Positions 1-6,482 of a stretch of 6,969 bases of DNA are shown here, in pieces (positions within the stretch are counted from its first letter, which is position 1; the number at the start of each line of letters is the position of its first letter). The DNA lies in the NCBI GenBank assembly GCA_018110855.1, contig JAGBFZ010000345.1, forward strand, positions 1 through 6,969. Direction: 5' to 3'. The notes under the pieces were generated by a model. That model had not been told where the DNA came from. It saw only the letters and a program-made list of their open reading frames with translations, and did no database searches. The position numbers and the translations under genes were made by a program. Origin of the DNA: Oscillospiraceae bacterium (lineage in GTDB: Bacteria; Bacillota; Clostridia; Oscillospirales; Ruminococcaceae).

Positions 1-1193
1 ACCGACCTGTCAAACCCGTAAACCTGAGTGCGGTCATTATGCTGTTTCAGCCCCGTATCCTTGCAGTAATCGGAATACTTTTTCTTCTGCGCCTTAAGCC
101 GCACGGAAGCCTTGTCAAAAGCTTCCTTGTCGCCCGTCTCATTGAACATCATGCACTCTCTTTTTGTTGCTCTGATATCCCTCTCCATAGCTCTCTGCCG
201 CTGAAACTGCTTGTATCTCTCAGCATTTTCTTCCTCGGGATAAGGAAAATACCTCTGAAAATTTATGCCCGTGGCAAAAGGATATTGAACGTGCCCGCAG
301 TTTATGCCGAAAAGCCCCGCAGGCTGACCGTAGCTTGTTTCGGAAAGGGGAGTGTAATATATCTTACCGCCTGCCCCGTCTGTGGTAATGCCTTTGGAAC
401 CGTCACGGCTGAAAATCCTGCCCTGATACGGAGCACATAACGGACGTGCCCCCATATGTGAGGAGACCTCAATAAGCTGTATGCCGTACTGATCGCACCG
501 CATATCCTGCGCCGCCCTCGCCGTATTTGCAAGGGTCGAGCGCATATCCATCATGATATAAGCCTCGGGAGACCATTCCCGTCCCAGCTTGTCTGTAAAA
601 GCGGGAATGCCCTTCCGAGCAAGCTCCCGTATGGTCTTGCGTGTTGCTTCCTGCAAGGACATATGCCCCATAACGACCTTAGCGGACGATTTTCCCATAA
701 CATCAAGAACGTCCTGCCTGCTCTTCTTCGATTCACGGTAAACGGAATTGACCGCATTCACAAAGGAAGAGCCTGCCTTGTATTTCATGACCGTGTTCAC
801 AAGATTAAGGTCACTTGCCGCCTGCCTCTGAAAAGCCTTAGCCGCATTCAGAGCAGAAGTTTCCGCAGGAATATCCGAGAAATATTCGGAAAGCCCCGCA
901 GCATTTGCCGCCTGCACAGCATTGTCAAGATATCCTATCTCGGTCTGAGCTGCCGCAAGAACCATGTCAAGCGCCTGTCCGTTCTGGACTTCCGAATACC
1001 CGTCAATTATCGAAGCCGCACGCTTGTCAAACCGTCCCGACCTTGCAAGCTGACGAATGCGCCATTTTGAAGTGTCCGAAACCTTGCCATCCTTTGCAAG
1101 CTGCGCCGCAATTTCTCTGAGGATATCGTCCTCCATGTCAAGCAGCGTCCTCACAAGCGGAGCGGAAAGCTCGTCATACTGCTCCCTCGTCAT
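1..1193 (-). CDS. Phage minor head (minor capsid) protein, A118 gp4 / Phage_min_cap2-like, 3' end beyond window
   Basis: The first 397 codons read open without a stop to the window edge, so the C-terminus is missing. Known proteins of this family sit in the head next to the portal, and their genes usually follow the portal gene, as here. The middle of the protein carries the family pattern: MDMRSTLANTARAAQD (about residues 215-230), EVSSHMGARPLCAPYQGRIF (242-261), LFGINCGH (294-301), then a Gln/Arg/Lys-rich helical stretch from about 325 (YKQFQRQRAMERDIRATKRE). Conserved Cys253, Cys299 and His301 are visible. The chosen ATG overlaps the end of the portal gene by 20 bases and has GGTGA five bases upstream (1199-1203). 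The N-terminal third is helical and Ala-rich with no recognisable enzyme motif. Some relatives carry an extra enzymatic domain at the C-terminus, which cannot be judged here. The family call is from recognition, not a search. Confidence 0.88.
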   Translation of the reverse strand, partial: MTREQYDELSAPLVRTLLDMEDDILREIAAQLAKDGKVSDTSKWRIRQLARSGRFDKRAASIIDGYSEVQNGQALDMVLAAAQTEIGYLDNAVQAANAAGLSEYFSDIPAETSALNAAKAFQRQAASDLNLVNTVMKYKAGSSFVNAVNSVYRESKKSRQDVLDVMGKSSAKVVMGHMSLQEATRKTIRELARKGIPAFTDKLGREWSPEAYIMMDMRSTLANTARAAQDMRCDQYGIQLIEVSSHMGARPLCAPYQGRIFSRDGSKGITTDGAGGKIYYTPLSETSYGQPAGLFGINCGHVQYPFATGINFQRYFPYPEEENAERYKQFQRQRAMERDIRATKRECMMFNETGDKEAFDKASVRLKAQKKKYSDYCKDTGLKQHNDRTQVYGFDRS

Positions 1194-2613
1194 TCATATC
1201 ACCGAATCCCTCACCGCCCGAAATGCCTGCAACCGCACTCTCGGCGTTTATCCTCTCAAGCTCAGTCCTCGCCGTCTCTTCATCACACTTCATGATCTCC
1301 ATAATAGCCGAAACCTTCGACTTGAGACCCGCCGCTACAAGATTGATGTTATTTTCGATCATGGTGTTATCGTCAATAATAACGCTGTCCTTGAACGCCG
1401 CAGTGATCTCAGGCACTCCACGAGAAATTTCCCCCGTCTCCATGGCAAGGGAAAGAACCGCCCTGCACATATCCTCGATCATCTCCACAAGGAGATTTTT
1501 CTGACAGCGAATAGTGATCGCCGTCTTGTTCTCCTCGGAAATAACCTCAGTAGCAGTTTTTACACCGCCCGCCCTGTCAAAAGACAAAGCCCCGGGAGAA
1601 AGTCCCACCTGAAAACACAGAATATTCAGCAGAGCGTTTATTCCGTCAACGTGCTCCTGCACCCTCAGCACCGTTGTGTTGTCGGTAATTCTGAGGTCTT
1701 TTTCCTCGTCACATTTGAGAGCCTGATATACTTCATCATCGGCATCGAAATATCGCTCGGTCTCACCCGTCTCGGGATTGATAACAGTCCGAATACAAGA
1801 GGACGGCACAATAATTCGCTTCTTGCCAAGCACAAATTCCCTTGCAAAGCTGTCGAAAGCCACATCAAGAGCCTTGAGAGTATCAAGGCAGTTCGCAAAG
1901 CAGCTGATACCGAGGGGCAGCTCCGTCCGAACGTTGGAAGGAAAATCGGGCTTGAAATACTGAAACAGGGGAGCACTCACAGGATATGTGAACGTGTCCG
2001 CCGTCATTTCGGGATAAAGCTCCGTAAGCGGCACCTTGTCCCCAAGAGCATTCGGGTCGGGAGACTTGTAAAGAAAATCCTCCACAAGGATATTCTCACC
2101 CTTTACGGAATGCCTTTCAAACAGCGTGTAATAAAACTTTCCCCTTGCGGAGATCTCCTCAAAAATACCCTCTGAAATGATACGATTATCCCATTTCAGC
2201 GGATAAAAATGCCGCCCCTCAACGAAGGACAGCTTTACCTTGCTATTTTCAATATATTCACGAAGTGCACAGCCACCCTGAGCAAACGCCGCCGACAGCA
2301 AGCGGGGAATATTCTTCCAGAAGCCTTCACGATCAAGAAAATCAAGAATATACTTGTCATATTCTTCCGACCCGCAGGAAATATCCACCTGCTCCGCAAA
2401 GCACTTGTGAGCAAATTCATCACAAAGTATTTTCGCAGTGTTCAGCATATTCATGAGCCGCTTGCCGCCCTTGCCAAGCCCTGCCCGCTTCACGCTCCGC
2501 CAGTCGGGAGAGCCTTCATAGATAAGCTGCCACCCGTCCATCTTAGCATAAAAGCCGTTATCCTCGGGAAAACTCTCCTTCGGAAAAGCCTGCTTTATTT
2601 TGTCAGAATTCAT
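1174..2613 (-). CDS. Phage portal protein, A118 / SPP1 gp6-like family
   Basis: At 479 residues this is full length for an A118-type portal. The portal forms the ring at the capsid vertex through which DNA enters and leaves and on which the terminase docks. Visible support: an N-terminal YAKMDGWQLIYEG segment (residues 22-34) of the type that begins A118 portals; a central region with LDVAFDSFAREFVLGKKRI (249-267); the family hallmark GLSPGALSFD followed by TATEVISEENKT (337-364), where the crown-side helices begin; and a C-terminal AAGLKSKVSAIMEIM...DEETARTELERINAE region (427-458). The ATG overlaps the stop of the upstream replication gene as ATGA (2610-2613), which suggests translational coupling; a modest GAGAGGG lies about 10 bases upstream. 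The minor head gene follows with a 20-base overlap. It is odd that no terminase gene precedes it. Confidence 0.93.
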   Translation of the reverse strand: MNSDKIKQAFPKESFPEDNGFYAKMDGWQLIYEGSPDWRSVKRAGLGKGGKRLMNMLNTAKILCDEFAHKCFAEQVDISCGSEEYDKYILDFLDREGFWKNIPRLLSAAFAQGGCALREYIENSKVKLSFVEGRHFYPLKWDNRIISEGIFEEISARGKFYYTLFERHSVKGENILVEDFLYKSPDPNALGDKVPLTELYPEMTADTFTYPVSAPLFQYFKPDFPSNVRTELPLGISCFANCLDTLKALDVAFDSFAREFVLGKKRIIVPSSCIRTVINPETGETERYFDADDEVYQALKCDEEKDLRITDNTTVLRVQEHVDGINALLNILCFQVGLSPGALSFDRAGGVKTATEVISEENKTAITIRCQKNLLVEMIEDMCRAVLSLAMETGEISRGVPEITAAFKDSVIIDDNTMIENNINLVAAGLKSKVSAIMEIMKCDEETARTELERINAESAVAGISGGEGFGDMNDEGAV

Positions 2614-3347
2614 ATCATTATCACCCTCTCCAACATCTCACGCATATAAGGCTCGGTTCTTACTGTTGGCGTTGTGGTTAATGCGTGCTGAAAAATAGCG
2701 TCAACATCATAGCTTGGCGATGAAGAAGGCTTCACATTGTCCGACTCCAGCCACTTGAGAATGGTCTGATAGTGATTTGGATATGGTTTTTTGTTGTTTG
2801 TGCTGAGATACTGGTCAATTCGTTCTATGTACTGATCTATGATAGCCTGCCCGAATTTTCCACAAAGATTTTTATATTCCTGTTCGGTCAGGTGTATGGT
2901 GTGGTGCGCGCCTCGCGCGCGTATATTATGTAATACACTACCACTATCACTATCATTATCAATCTCATTTTCAATATCAATACCACTATCAATATCACTA
3001 TCACTATGCAAATTGATGCAAGTCACTGCATTTGTATGCATTTGCATACTTTTGCATTCTTCTCCGACAACTTTGTCAATTCCCTCAGCATCGTCATTTT
3101 TTTGCCATCGCCTTTTTGCACTTTCTGATCTTTTTTTGCATACTGTCTCATATTTCTGCAAGTCGGTGTCAAGCTGATTTGCGATAAACGAGAACGCCAT
3201 AGCTGCCATTCCGTCAAGGTCAGGCAGCTCGCCTTCGTTCACATAATCAAATATCGCCTTGAAGAGTCTCCCCGCATCTTCGTCAGACAATTTCCCTATA
3301 TGCTTGATATAATCCGCATACAGGATAAAGCTCTTTTTCTTTGCCAT
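2610..3347 (-). CDS. DUF6291-type phage replication protein (DnaD-like organisation)
   Basis: The protein has 245 residues in three parts. Residues 1-81 match the DUF6291 pattern seen in Gram-positive phages (FILYADYIKHIGKLSDEDAGRLFKAIFDYVNEG, then a basic stretch ending KRSESAKRRW). Residues about 115-137 are a low-complexity Asp/Ser/Ile linker built from Asp-Ser and Asp-Ile pairs. Residues about 152-202 hold a helical module (LTEQEYKNLCGKFG, IDQYIERIDQYL, KKPYPNHYQTILKWL) like the C-terminal module of phage DnaD-like initiators and helicase-loading proteins. Its place directly after the SSB gene supports a replication role, probably in initiation, but no enzymatic motif is visible and the exact job is inferred. 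The ATG has GAGGT at 3354-3358, six bases upstream. The gene carries repeats that may be an origin (listed separately). It is richer in A+T than the portal gene that follows. Confidence 0.7.
   Translation of the reverse strand: MAKKKSFILYADYIKHIGKLSDEDAGRLFKAIFDYVNEGELPDLDGMAAMAFSFIANQLDTDLQKYETVCKKRSESAKRRWQKNDDAEGIDKVVGEECKSMQMHTNAVTCINLHSDSDIDSGIDIENEIDNDSDSGSVLHNIRARGAHHTIHLTEQEYKNLCGKFGQAIIDQYIERIDQYLSTNNKKPYPNHYQTILKWLESDNVKPSSSPSYDVDAIFQHALTTTPTVRTEPYMREMLERVIMI
2906..2920. repeat. GC-rich inverted repeat, 6-bp arms with 3-base loop
   Basis: GCGCGC, CTC, GCGCGC forms a perfect hairpin inside the replication gene, in codons for residues about 143-147 (RARGA). It sits next to an A+T-rich segment and the TATC repeats. 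There is no run of T after it on either strand and it lies within coding sequence, so it is not a normal terminator. It may be part of an origin or a pause site, or only a coding coincidence. Confidence 0.4.
2945..3008. repeat. Imperfect 6-bp tandem repeat (TATCAC/TATCAA)
   Basis: TATC recurs at 2945, 2951, 2957, 2975, 2987, 2993 and 2999, all in one 6-base register, with diverged units between. On the coding strand these are Asp-Ser and Asp-Ile codon pairs that make the acidic linker of the replication protein. The segment is A+T-rich and lacks G on the plus strand for most of its length. It could be simple-sequence expansion in a disordered linker, or the easily melted part of a phage origin. 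The repeat itself is directly visible; the function is inferred. Confidence 0.6.
3007..3160. repeat. Cluster of phased TGCA motifs, candidate iteron-like array
   Basis: TGCA occurs nine times in 154 bases: at 3007, 3017, 3027, 3037, 3043, 3053, 3117, 3137 and 3157. Seven of the nine share one 10-base register, close to a helical turn. The 10-mer TTTGCATACT is repeated exactly at 3041-3050 and 3135-3144, and ATGCAAAT at 3006-3013 has its inverse ATTTGCAT at 3040-3047. About one TGCA per 256 bases would be expected by chance in random sequence. It lies inside the replication gene, where several phages keep their origin. A binding role is inferred. Confidence 0.5.
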
Positions 3348-3356
3348 TTAACCACC

Positions 3357-3803
3357 TCAGAACGGCAGATCATCAACGCTGCCGACTTCTTCAAAGTCTG
3401 AAAGATCTGAGGGAAGCGAAGCCGTTGCCTGTTTCTGCGGAGCAGCCTGCGATGGTCTTGACGCTCCACTGCTTTCGCTTTTCCCGCCGCAAAAGCTAAC
3501 CTTGTCAGCAAATACCTCAGTAACATAATGTTTGACATCGGGATAGCGTTTATCGTCATATGTTCTTGATCTGAGCTGACCTTCAATGGCTATCATATTG
3601 CCCTTGAAGAAATACTTGCAGATAAATTCCGCAGTCTGCCGCCAAGCTACAACGCTTATAAAGTCCGACTGCCTTTCTCCGCTTCCATCCGAAAAATCCC
3701 GCTGTATCGCAACAGTGAAGCTGCAAGTGGATACTCCGCTCTGCGTCTGCCTTAGTTCAGGATCGGCGGTCATGCGCCCCATACCTATCCATTTATTTAT
3801 CAT
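3357..3803 (-). CDS. ssb: Single-stranded DNA-binding protein
   Basis: The 148-residue protein has a bacterial-type SSB OB fold: NKWIGMGRMTADPELRQTQSG (residues 3-23), SFTVAIQRDF (28-37), the SDFISVVAWRQTAEFICKYFFKG core (46-68) and IAIEGQLRSRTYDD (71-84). A Ser/Ala/Gln-rich flexible linker follows, and the protein ends in the acidic tip DDLPF, which in this family recruits partner proteins. It coats single-stranded DNA during phage replication and recombination. A GTG three codons further upstream (3810-3812) overlaps the GGAGGT ribosome site, so the ATG at 3803, seven bases after that site, is the better start. The gene begins within the last codons of the ERCC4 nuclease gene and ends nine bases before the replication gene, matching a replication and recombination operon. 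Confidence 0.95.
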   Translation of the reverse strand: MINKWIGMGRMTADPELRQTQSGVSTCSFTVAIQRDFSDGSGERQSDFISVVAWRQTAEFICKYFFKGNMIAIEGQLRSRTYDDKRYPDVKHYVTEVFADKVSFCGGKSESSGASRPSQAAPQKQATASLPSDLSDFEEVGSVDDLPF

Positions 3804-4254
3804 CTGATACACCTCCGAGGAGTTCGATTATTTTCGCCGCCGTTTCCGATTTATCGCAGAAAAGAAATTCCACACCATAAGAAATATGGCACTGATATAT
3901 CTTTTCCTGCAAAACTCTCCCGGTAACGGTAGAATATTTGCTGTTCCAATTGACAACATCGGGAATTGATTTGATCCCCTTGTCATGTTCACAAAGAACG
4001 ATCATTTTTATTCCCGATTTGTAAGCCCTGCGGACTTCTCTCCAAAATCGTCCTTTGTCCTGCGGATTTGTGAGGTTTGTTGCCAGCTCGTCAAGGTTCT
4101 GCTTTCGGTCAATAACTAACTTGTCCCTGCCCTCGGTCTGATAATCGGCAACGTCCATTTTTTTGATTTTATAGTCAATGCCATTTTTATCGAAATACCG
4201 CAGGATATGGGCGTTTTTCTTCTCCCTGCTGTCAACTATTATCATTGCCGTCAT
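3793..4254 (-). CDS. ERCC4-domain nuclease (XPF/MUS81-type fold)
   Basis: At 153 residues this is little more than one nuclease domain. The active-site pattern is complete: IIVDSRE (residues 5-11), VADY (35-38) and IDRKQNLDE (48-56). The last is the ERKxxxD motif of XPF-family nucleases with Asp in place of the first Glu. Relatives cut branched or forked DNA with metal ions. No helix-hairpin-helix domain follows, so targeting probably depends on partners. It sits between a RecE-like exonuclease and SSB, so a role in processing recombination or replication intermediates is likely. The reading frame stays open to an ATG at 4302, but homology begins near 4245. ATGs at 4254 and 4245 are both possible; AAGGG precedes them with imperfect spacing for either. 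The start overlaps the end of the exonuclease gene by 23 bases. Confidence 0.85.
   Translation of the reverse strand: MTAMIIVDSREKKNAHILRYFDKNGIDYKIKKMDVADYQTEGRDKLVIDRKQNLDELATNLTNPQDKGRFWREVRRAYKSGIKMIVLCEHDKGIKSIPDVVNWNSKYSTVTGRVLQEKIYQCHISYGVEFLFCDKSETAAKIIELLGGVSDDK
3811..3816 (-). promoter_or_regulatory. Ribosome binding site deciding the ssb start
   Basis: GGAGGT on the minus strand lies seven bases before the ATG at 3803. The upstream in-frame GTG shares its first bases with this site, so it cannot be the start used with it. The site lies within the end of the ERCC4 gene. Confidence 0.8.
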
Positions 4255-4969
4255 CGCCCTTACAGTCGTGATAAATACCGATAGCCTCTCGGAAGATATC
4301 AAATCCGTACTGTCTGTAAACCTCGTCCGCCTGCATTATATTAACCACATAAGGCGGCGATTTTTCGATAGCGATGAATACAAAACTGCATTCCTTACCT
4401 GTTGCTTTTTTCACTCCCTCACAGTACATTCCTGCCTGCAAGGGATAGCCGTAATCAACGGATTTTCTCATAAATACGTCCGTTGCGGCGTTTTCACAGG
4501 TCTTGATATCCACCACATAAACATTGCCGCCTATTTCTGTAATGCAGTCCGCTCGGCATTTACAACCCTCTCCCGTCAGCTCGTCCGTCCAAAAAAACGG
4601 TTCCTCGGGTTTGCCCGAAAGAAGTTTCTTAACAAAAGGGTCTGTAAGCAGTTTTTCTTTCATTGCTGAAATAGATTCCTGCCATTCTTCGGAGATAACT
4701 GTCTTGCCCTGACTTTCTGCACAAAATGTCTCCCAGGCTTCTTTCCCTGCCTTTGTGCGCCTGTCAACGGCAGGAGCAACAACGAAATTATCATCGTAAA
4801 TCTCAGGCTGTAAAACAGCCATATGAAACGCCTGCCCGAATATCAGCGCATTGGTAGGCGGCTGTGGGTTTTCCCTGTTGTAAATGAATTTCTCGGGGCT
4901 TTCCGTTATCAGCCGCCATAACTCAGAACGGCTCACAGACGGGTGGAAACGGTATTCTTTTTCAGTCAT
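4232..4969 (-). CDS. PD-(D/E)XK exonuclease, RecE C-terminal / exonuclease VIII-like
   Basis: The 245-residue protein shows the ordered motifs of the phage RecE/PDDEXK_12 family: an N-terminal SRSELWRLITESPEKFIY helix (residues 13-30), FGQAFH (44-49), the catalytic series CKCRADCI (136-142) and VVDIKT (152-157, with Asp154 and Lys156), and then YGYPLQAGMY (173-182), the Tyr/Gln motif that packs on the active site. Related enzymes chew the 5' strand of duplex DNA to give 3' tails for annealing recombinases. The gene starts with TGATG overlapping the stop of the acidic small gene, with GGAGG ten bases upstream. The ERCC4 nuclease follows with overlap. A RecT-type annealing partner, common beside such genes, is not seen in the window. 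E. coli RecE is far longer, but phage versions are usually this short. Confidence 0.88.
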   Translation of the reverse strand: MTEKEYRFHPSVSRSELWRLITESPEKFIYNRENPQPPTNALIFGQAFHMAVLQPEIYDDNFVVAPAVDRRTKAGKEAWETFCAESQGKTVISEEWQESISAMKEKLLTDPFVKKLLSGKPEEPFFWTDELTGEGCKCRADCITEIGGNVYVVDIKTCENAATDVFMRKSVDYGYPLQAGMYCEGVKKATGKECSFVFIAIEKSPPYVVNIMQADEVYRQYGFDIFREAIGIYHDCKGDDGNDNS

Positions 4970-5130
4970 CAGTCATACGCCTCCTCAGAGGTGTCATAGG
5001 GATAATCCTCTTCATCGTCCTCGTCATAGTCCTCATAGTCCCTGTCATCGGAATAATACTCTTCCTCAAGCTGTCTGATGGTCTCAAGATTATGCCGCCA
5101 TAAGGTATCGTAATCAGAAATGGAATACAT
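4969..5130 (-). CDS. Small, extremely acidic protein of unknown function
   Basis: This is a 53-residue product I do not recognise. The first 21 residues look helical (TLWRHNLETIRQLEEEYY). From residue 22 to the end, 19 of 32 residues are Asp or Glu, seven are Tyr and only Arg30 is basic. The frame extends upstream to 5235, but the ATG at 5130 has AAGGAGG nine bases before it (5140-5146), while the longer start would cover most of the preceding gene with an unlike, basic sequence. It overlaps the preceding gene by 17 bases and its stop shares a base with the exonuclease start (TGATG). The acidic, aromatic composition resembles DNA-mimic proteins, but a disordered tail binding a partner is equally possible. 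Confidence 0.75.
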   Translation of the reverse strand: MYSISDYDTLWRHNLETIRQLEEEYYSDDRDYEDYDEDDEEDYPYDTSEEAYD

Positions 5131-5287
5131 TTTTGCTCTCCTCCTTTTCATCGATAGGCTCACCCACAATGGCAAGGATATCATTTGCTGTCGCATAAAT
5201 GCCCTTTGCCTTGAGGTAGTTGATAACAGTATCAAGCAGAGTAGCCTTTCTTAAAAGCTCTGCAAGTTCTTCATAACTTATATTCAT
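5114..5287 (-). CDS. Small phage protein of unknown function, 57 residues
   Basis: I do not recognise a family. The sequence appears largely helical: ISYEELAELLRKATLLDTVI, then YLKAKGIYATANDILAIVG, and a charged tail DEKEESKN ending VFHF. The second half could be a small helical pair, perhaps a helix-turn-helix-like fold, but no clear DNA-binding signature is seen. The ATG at 5287 has GGAGG nine bases upstream (5297-5301) and lies four bases after the stop of the PAPS reductase-like gene. The frame continues upstream to 5338, but that extension would run into the preceding gene. It overlaps the next gene by 17 bases. It is probably an early accessory gene expressed with its neighbours. Confidence 0.75.
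   Translation of the reverse strand: MNISYEELAELLRKATLLDTVINYLKAKGIYATANDILAIVGEPIDEKEESKNVFHF
5140..5146 (-). promoter_or_regulatory. Ribosome binding site deciding the start of the acidic small gene
   Basis: AAGGAGG on the minus strand is nine bases before the ATG at 5130. It rules in the short 53-residue form over the 88-residue reading. Confidence 0.75.
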
Positions 5288-5291
5288 ATCT

Positions 5292-6482
5292 TTATTCCTC
5301 CGTAAAAAGTGAAATTTGTTCGTTTTCCCTTGGGTCATCTTCCCAAGGAACGCCGATGTAATCTAACACTCGCCCCCAGCCGTATTCGGTGCCGTCCTCG
5401 TCTTTACAAACGTGATACATCCAATAATTCCATGCTTTGGGGTTGGATTCCCTCAGACGGTCAAATCTATGCGGGCGGCTTTCCATATGTATACCAAAAC
5501 CGCATATATCACAGCCTGTTCTTTGGGCTTTGGTTGTGTATAGGGTGCCGTCTGCCTTGCGTTCAATGGTGCCGTATATTTCGGGGACGGGGACATTCAG
5601 ATCTAACGCAAGCTGTAAAATATCCTGCCTGTTGAATATGGCAAACGGAGCAGATCGGACGGTATCCTTTCCGTAATAATTACAGCCGTGCATTTTCAGT
5701 GATTTCTCACGCCTGCCGCCCTCCGAAGCCATAAGTCCGAGATATGGGTAACTGTTATTCTGTTTCGCCCAATCAGCGCAAGGCTTTTCTTTCAGCCAAT
5801 AGCAACATTGCGCACTGACTTTGAACGGCGGGATTTTGTAATTAACACCCTCGTTTTCGTTCTCATAGCCACCGAAAAGCTGTAACCATTTCATAGGCAA
5901 TTTCATTCGGCTGTTTTTCTGCCAACCGCCATATGCCCCCGTCTCGCCTGTTATAATGGCATGACGGATAGTAGCATTATTATCGGTCGGATTTTGAAGA
6001 TGTTCGATTTTTGCCGCCTTTTCCTTGCTGATAACGGGAAAACCATATTCCTGCAAGATCCTGTGTTTGGTATATGGCTTTTCGTCCTCGTCTCTGGACG
6101 TTTTCAGCCGTATCACTCCGAGCTGTTTATGTATGCGCTGAATGCTCCTGTCCTCGATGCTTGAAACCGATATCGCAGGAACATCTATCCCGATACTGCG
6201 GAGAAATAACAGCAGTGTTATGCTGTCAAGCCCTCCGACAGAGACATGACAATTTGCGTAATATTCGCCGACAGGTGATGTTATGGTGTTATAAAAATCC
6301 TTTGCCATTTTTGCGGCGTGAGACAGCTTTGATTCATACGGCAGTTGCTGTAACTGCAAGAAACGCTGAATATTCTCGTCAATGTGTTCCCGTTCCTTGC
6401 GCTCAAGGACATTTTCCTTGTAATTCTTTGCCCCGCTCCTCGGGGTGATCTGCTCGTTCTCAATCAGGGTGAGCTGTTCCAT
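5292..6482 (-). CDS. PAPS reductase-family PP-loop protein with probable Fe-S site
   Basis: The 396-residue protein has a PP-loop nucleotide-binding motif SVGGLDS (residues 81-87) after a helical N-terminus. It then has a CCYWLKEKP motif (226-234), GLMASEGGRREKS (249-261) and TGCDICGFGIH (322-332). The order CC, then about 97 residues, then CxxC matches the cysteine layout that holds a [4Fe-4S] cluster in APS reductases and DndC-like proteins, so Cys226, Cys227, Cys324 and Cys327 are the likely ligands. The family activates or reduces sulphate-type substrates or transfers sulphur; the real substrate here is unknown, and sulphate assimilation is unlikely in a phage. The C-terminal FDRLRESNPKAWNYWM is typical of phage members. 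An in-frame GTG at 6491 overlaps the ribosome site, so the ATG at 6482 is chosen; it shares a base with the stop of the zinc-ribbon gene. Confidence 0.87.
   Translation of the reverse strand: MEQLTLIENEQITPRSGAKNYKENVLERKEREHIDENIQRFLQLQQLPYESKLSHAAKMAKDFYNTITSPVGEYYANCHVSVGGLDSITLLLFLRSIGIDVPAISVSSIEDRSIQRIHKQLGVIRLKTSRDEDEKPYTKHRILQEYGFPVISKEKAAKIEHLQNPTDNNATIRHAIITGETGAYGGWQKNSRMKLPMKWLQLFGGYENENEGVNYKIPPFKVSAQCCYWLKEKPCADWAKQNNSYPYLGLMASEGGRREKSLKMHGCNYYGKDTVRSAPFAIFNRQDILQLALDLNVPVPEIYGTIERKADGTLYTTKAQRTGCDICGFGIHMESRPHRFDRLRESNPKAWNYWMYHVCKDEDGTEYGWGRVLDYIGVPWEDDPRENEQISLFTEE

Noticed and set aside
39..1070. Plus-strand open frames at 39-440 and 663-1070
   Set aside because: Both are opposite the minor head gene, whose reading gives clear family motifs. 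Their translations look like random complement products.
1057..2175. Long open frame of 372 codons on the plus strand, opposite the portal and minor head genes
   Set aside because: It lies antisense to two well-supported genes, has no matching ribosome site and its translation is Arg/Ser/His-rich with no recognisable domain. It is a shadow frame.
2906..2920. GC hairpin as an intrinsic terminator between early and late genes
   Set aside because: It lies within the replication gene, about 300 bases before its stop, and no U tract follows on the minus-strand transcript.
2945..3160. CRISPR array
   Set aside because: The repeats are 4 to 10 bases, have no unique spacers of constant size, and lie inside a coding gene.
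4178..4669. Plus-strand frame of 163 codons with a hydrophobic start
   Set aside because: It is antisense to the ERCC4 and RecE-like genes. The hydrophobic start is the complement of coding sequence, not a convincing membrane protein.
5131..5235. Longer 88-residue form of the acidic protein
   Set aside because: The extra N-terminal part is basic and unlike the rest, overlaps most of the 57-residue gene, and the ATG at 5130 has a strong ribosome site.
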